From Pratylenchus scribneri (taxonomy: Eukaryota > Nematoda > Chromadorea > Rhabditida > Pratylenchidae), in assembly GCA_030063045.1 (NCBI GenBank), contig JAQSEB010000231.1, positions 124,001 to 188,000 on the forward strand: DNA of 64,000 nucleotides, read 5' to 3'. The translations under genes and the position numbers were made by a program. A model generated the notes under the pieces. It was not told the origin of the DNA. It saw nothing but the letters and a program-made list of their open reading frames with translations, and searched no databases. Positions 63,951 to 64,000 of this stretch are shown here, one piece after another (the first letter of the stretch is position 1; each line of letters starts with the position of its first letter).

Positions 63951-64000
63951 GAAAAATATTATTAGAATCATATTCTCCACTCTAAAATAGAGGTATCAAA

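Larger units (their letters stand above)
1..64000. repeat. 171-bp AT-rich satellite DNA array filling the whole window
   Basis: Head-to-tail copies of one 171-bp monomer run from the first to the last base, all in one orientation. The start motif TAATTCAATC recurs at 1, 172, 343 and onward. Counting the consensus gives 40 G/C in 171 bp (about 23%). About 350 full monomers and 65 shortened 62-bp units account for the length. Monomers differ by a handful of substitutions that form recognisable haplotypes; only a few 1-3 bp indels are seen. No gene, mobile element or unique spacer interrupts the array, so every gene-free stretch consists of this repeat. Long single-orientation satellites with higher-order structure are typical of eukaryotic centromeres and pericentromeres. 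That location is inferred, because nothing in the sequence proves centromere function. The species is not identified. Confidence 0.98.
25113..64000. repeat. Region D: 171-bp monomers interleaved with 62-bp short units
   Basis: Full monomers, almost all common-core with GAGGTATC, and L or Y ends are interspersed with 28 clusters of a 62-bp derivative. Higher-order periods of 3,060, 2,084, 2,704 and 808 bp and an approximately 18-kb duplication organise the region. The short unit runs from monomer position 84 to 145 and lacks 146-171 plus 1-83 (109 bp). The junction is GATTTT|CTCC with a TT microhomology and is the same in every cluster. The last monomer, starting at 63889, is cut by the window end. 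Confidence 0.9.

Noticed and set aside
1..64000. Recurring short open frames
   Set aside because: A minus-strand frame gives about 27 codons from ATG in each monomer and a plus-strand frame gives 15. Both are low-complexity, end at fixed stops in every copy because 171 is divisible by 3, and have no sign of selection on protein.
25113..64000. CRISPR array (regular repeats with alternating lengths)
   Set aside because: There are no unique spacers. What lies between short units is the same satellite monomer, and the 171-bp period is far too long.
1..64000. Transposons or insertion sequences inside the array
   Set aside because: No stretch departs from the monomer by more than point changes, small indels or the 109-bp deletion. 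No terminal inverted repeats, target-site duplications or coding remnants are visible.
1..64000. Telomeric repeat or ribosomal spacer
   Set aside because: No short G-rich telomere motif and no rRNA sequence appear anywhere in the window.
1..64000. Transcription terminators, from hairpins followed by T runs
   Set aside because: The CTCT/AGAG hairpin and T runs recur in every monomer as part of the repeat. The stems are only 4 bp and no gene lies nearby.
1..64000. Pure assembly artefact
   Set aside because: The repeats carry many private and nested shared variants (single-base deletions, T-run lengths, unique substitutions) that copying errors in assembly would not invent. Copy numbers of the near-identical blocks could still be wrong and need long reads.

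Overview
This window is a single uninterrupted satellite-DNA array. It contains one AT-rich tandem repeat, all in the same orientation, from base 1 to base 64000. The basic monomer is 171 bp (about 23% G+C counted on the consensus). Roughly 350 full-length monomers and 65 copies of a 62-bp internally deleted derivative fill the window. I see no protein-coding gene, RNA gene, transposon, CRISPR array or unique sequence, and both ends of the window lie inside the array. Such an array points to a eukaryote and most likely to centromeric or pericentromeric heterochromatin. The sequence alone does not tell me the lineage. The 171-bp length matches primate alpha satellite by coincidence; the sequence does not resemble it.

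Layout. (A) 1-9235: mixed monomers, including a divergent class with the core CTTCCGACCAATTTGGGGCTAG, organised in a 20-monomer (3,420-bp) tandem duplication at about 2.1-9.0 kb. (B) 9236-15220: a homogeneous block dominated by monomers reading GAGTTATC instead of GAGGTATC. (C) 15221-25112: a new 3' haplotype (CCTACATATCGA with TTAACAAA, called Y here; the common form CCTCATTATTGA with TTAATAAA is called L) appears and forms 7-monomer (1,197-bp) higher-order repeats. (D) 25113-64000: a 62-bp short unit appears in 28 clusters of 1, 2, 3 or 5 copies. These are embedded in higher-order repeats of 3,060, 2,084, 2,704 and 808 bp.

The main structural result is in region D. Three segments (27.16-32.06, 37.32-41.48 and 43.56-45.22 kb) recur in the same order at 47.43-52.32, 54.34-58.50 and 60.69-62.35 kb, with offsets of 20,267/20,268, 17,022/17,023 and 17,130 bp. 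This is best read as one large (about 18-kb) tandem duplication whose two copies later diverged by internal amplification. The first copy gained a 3,060-bp repeat and the second a triplicated 808-bp repeat. Every 62-bp unit has the same junction, so one deletion event seems to have been amplified repeatedly. The window therefore records layered array evolution: monomer, then haplotypes, short unit, higher-order repeat and finally large duplication. All coordinates and comparisons were made by eye. Offsets were checked against diagnostic bases, but identities over long stretches have not been computed.
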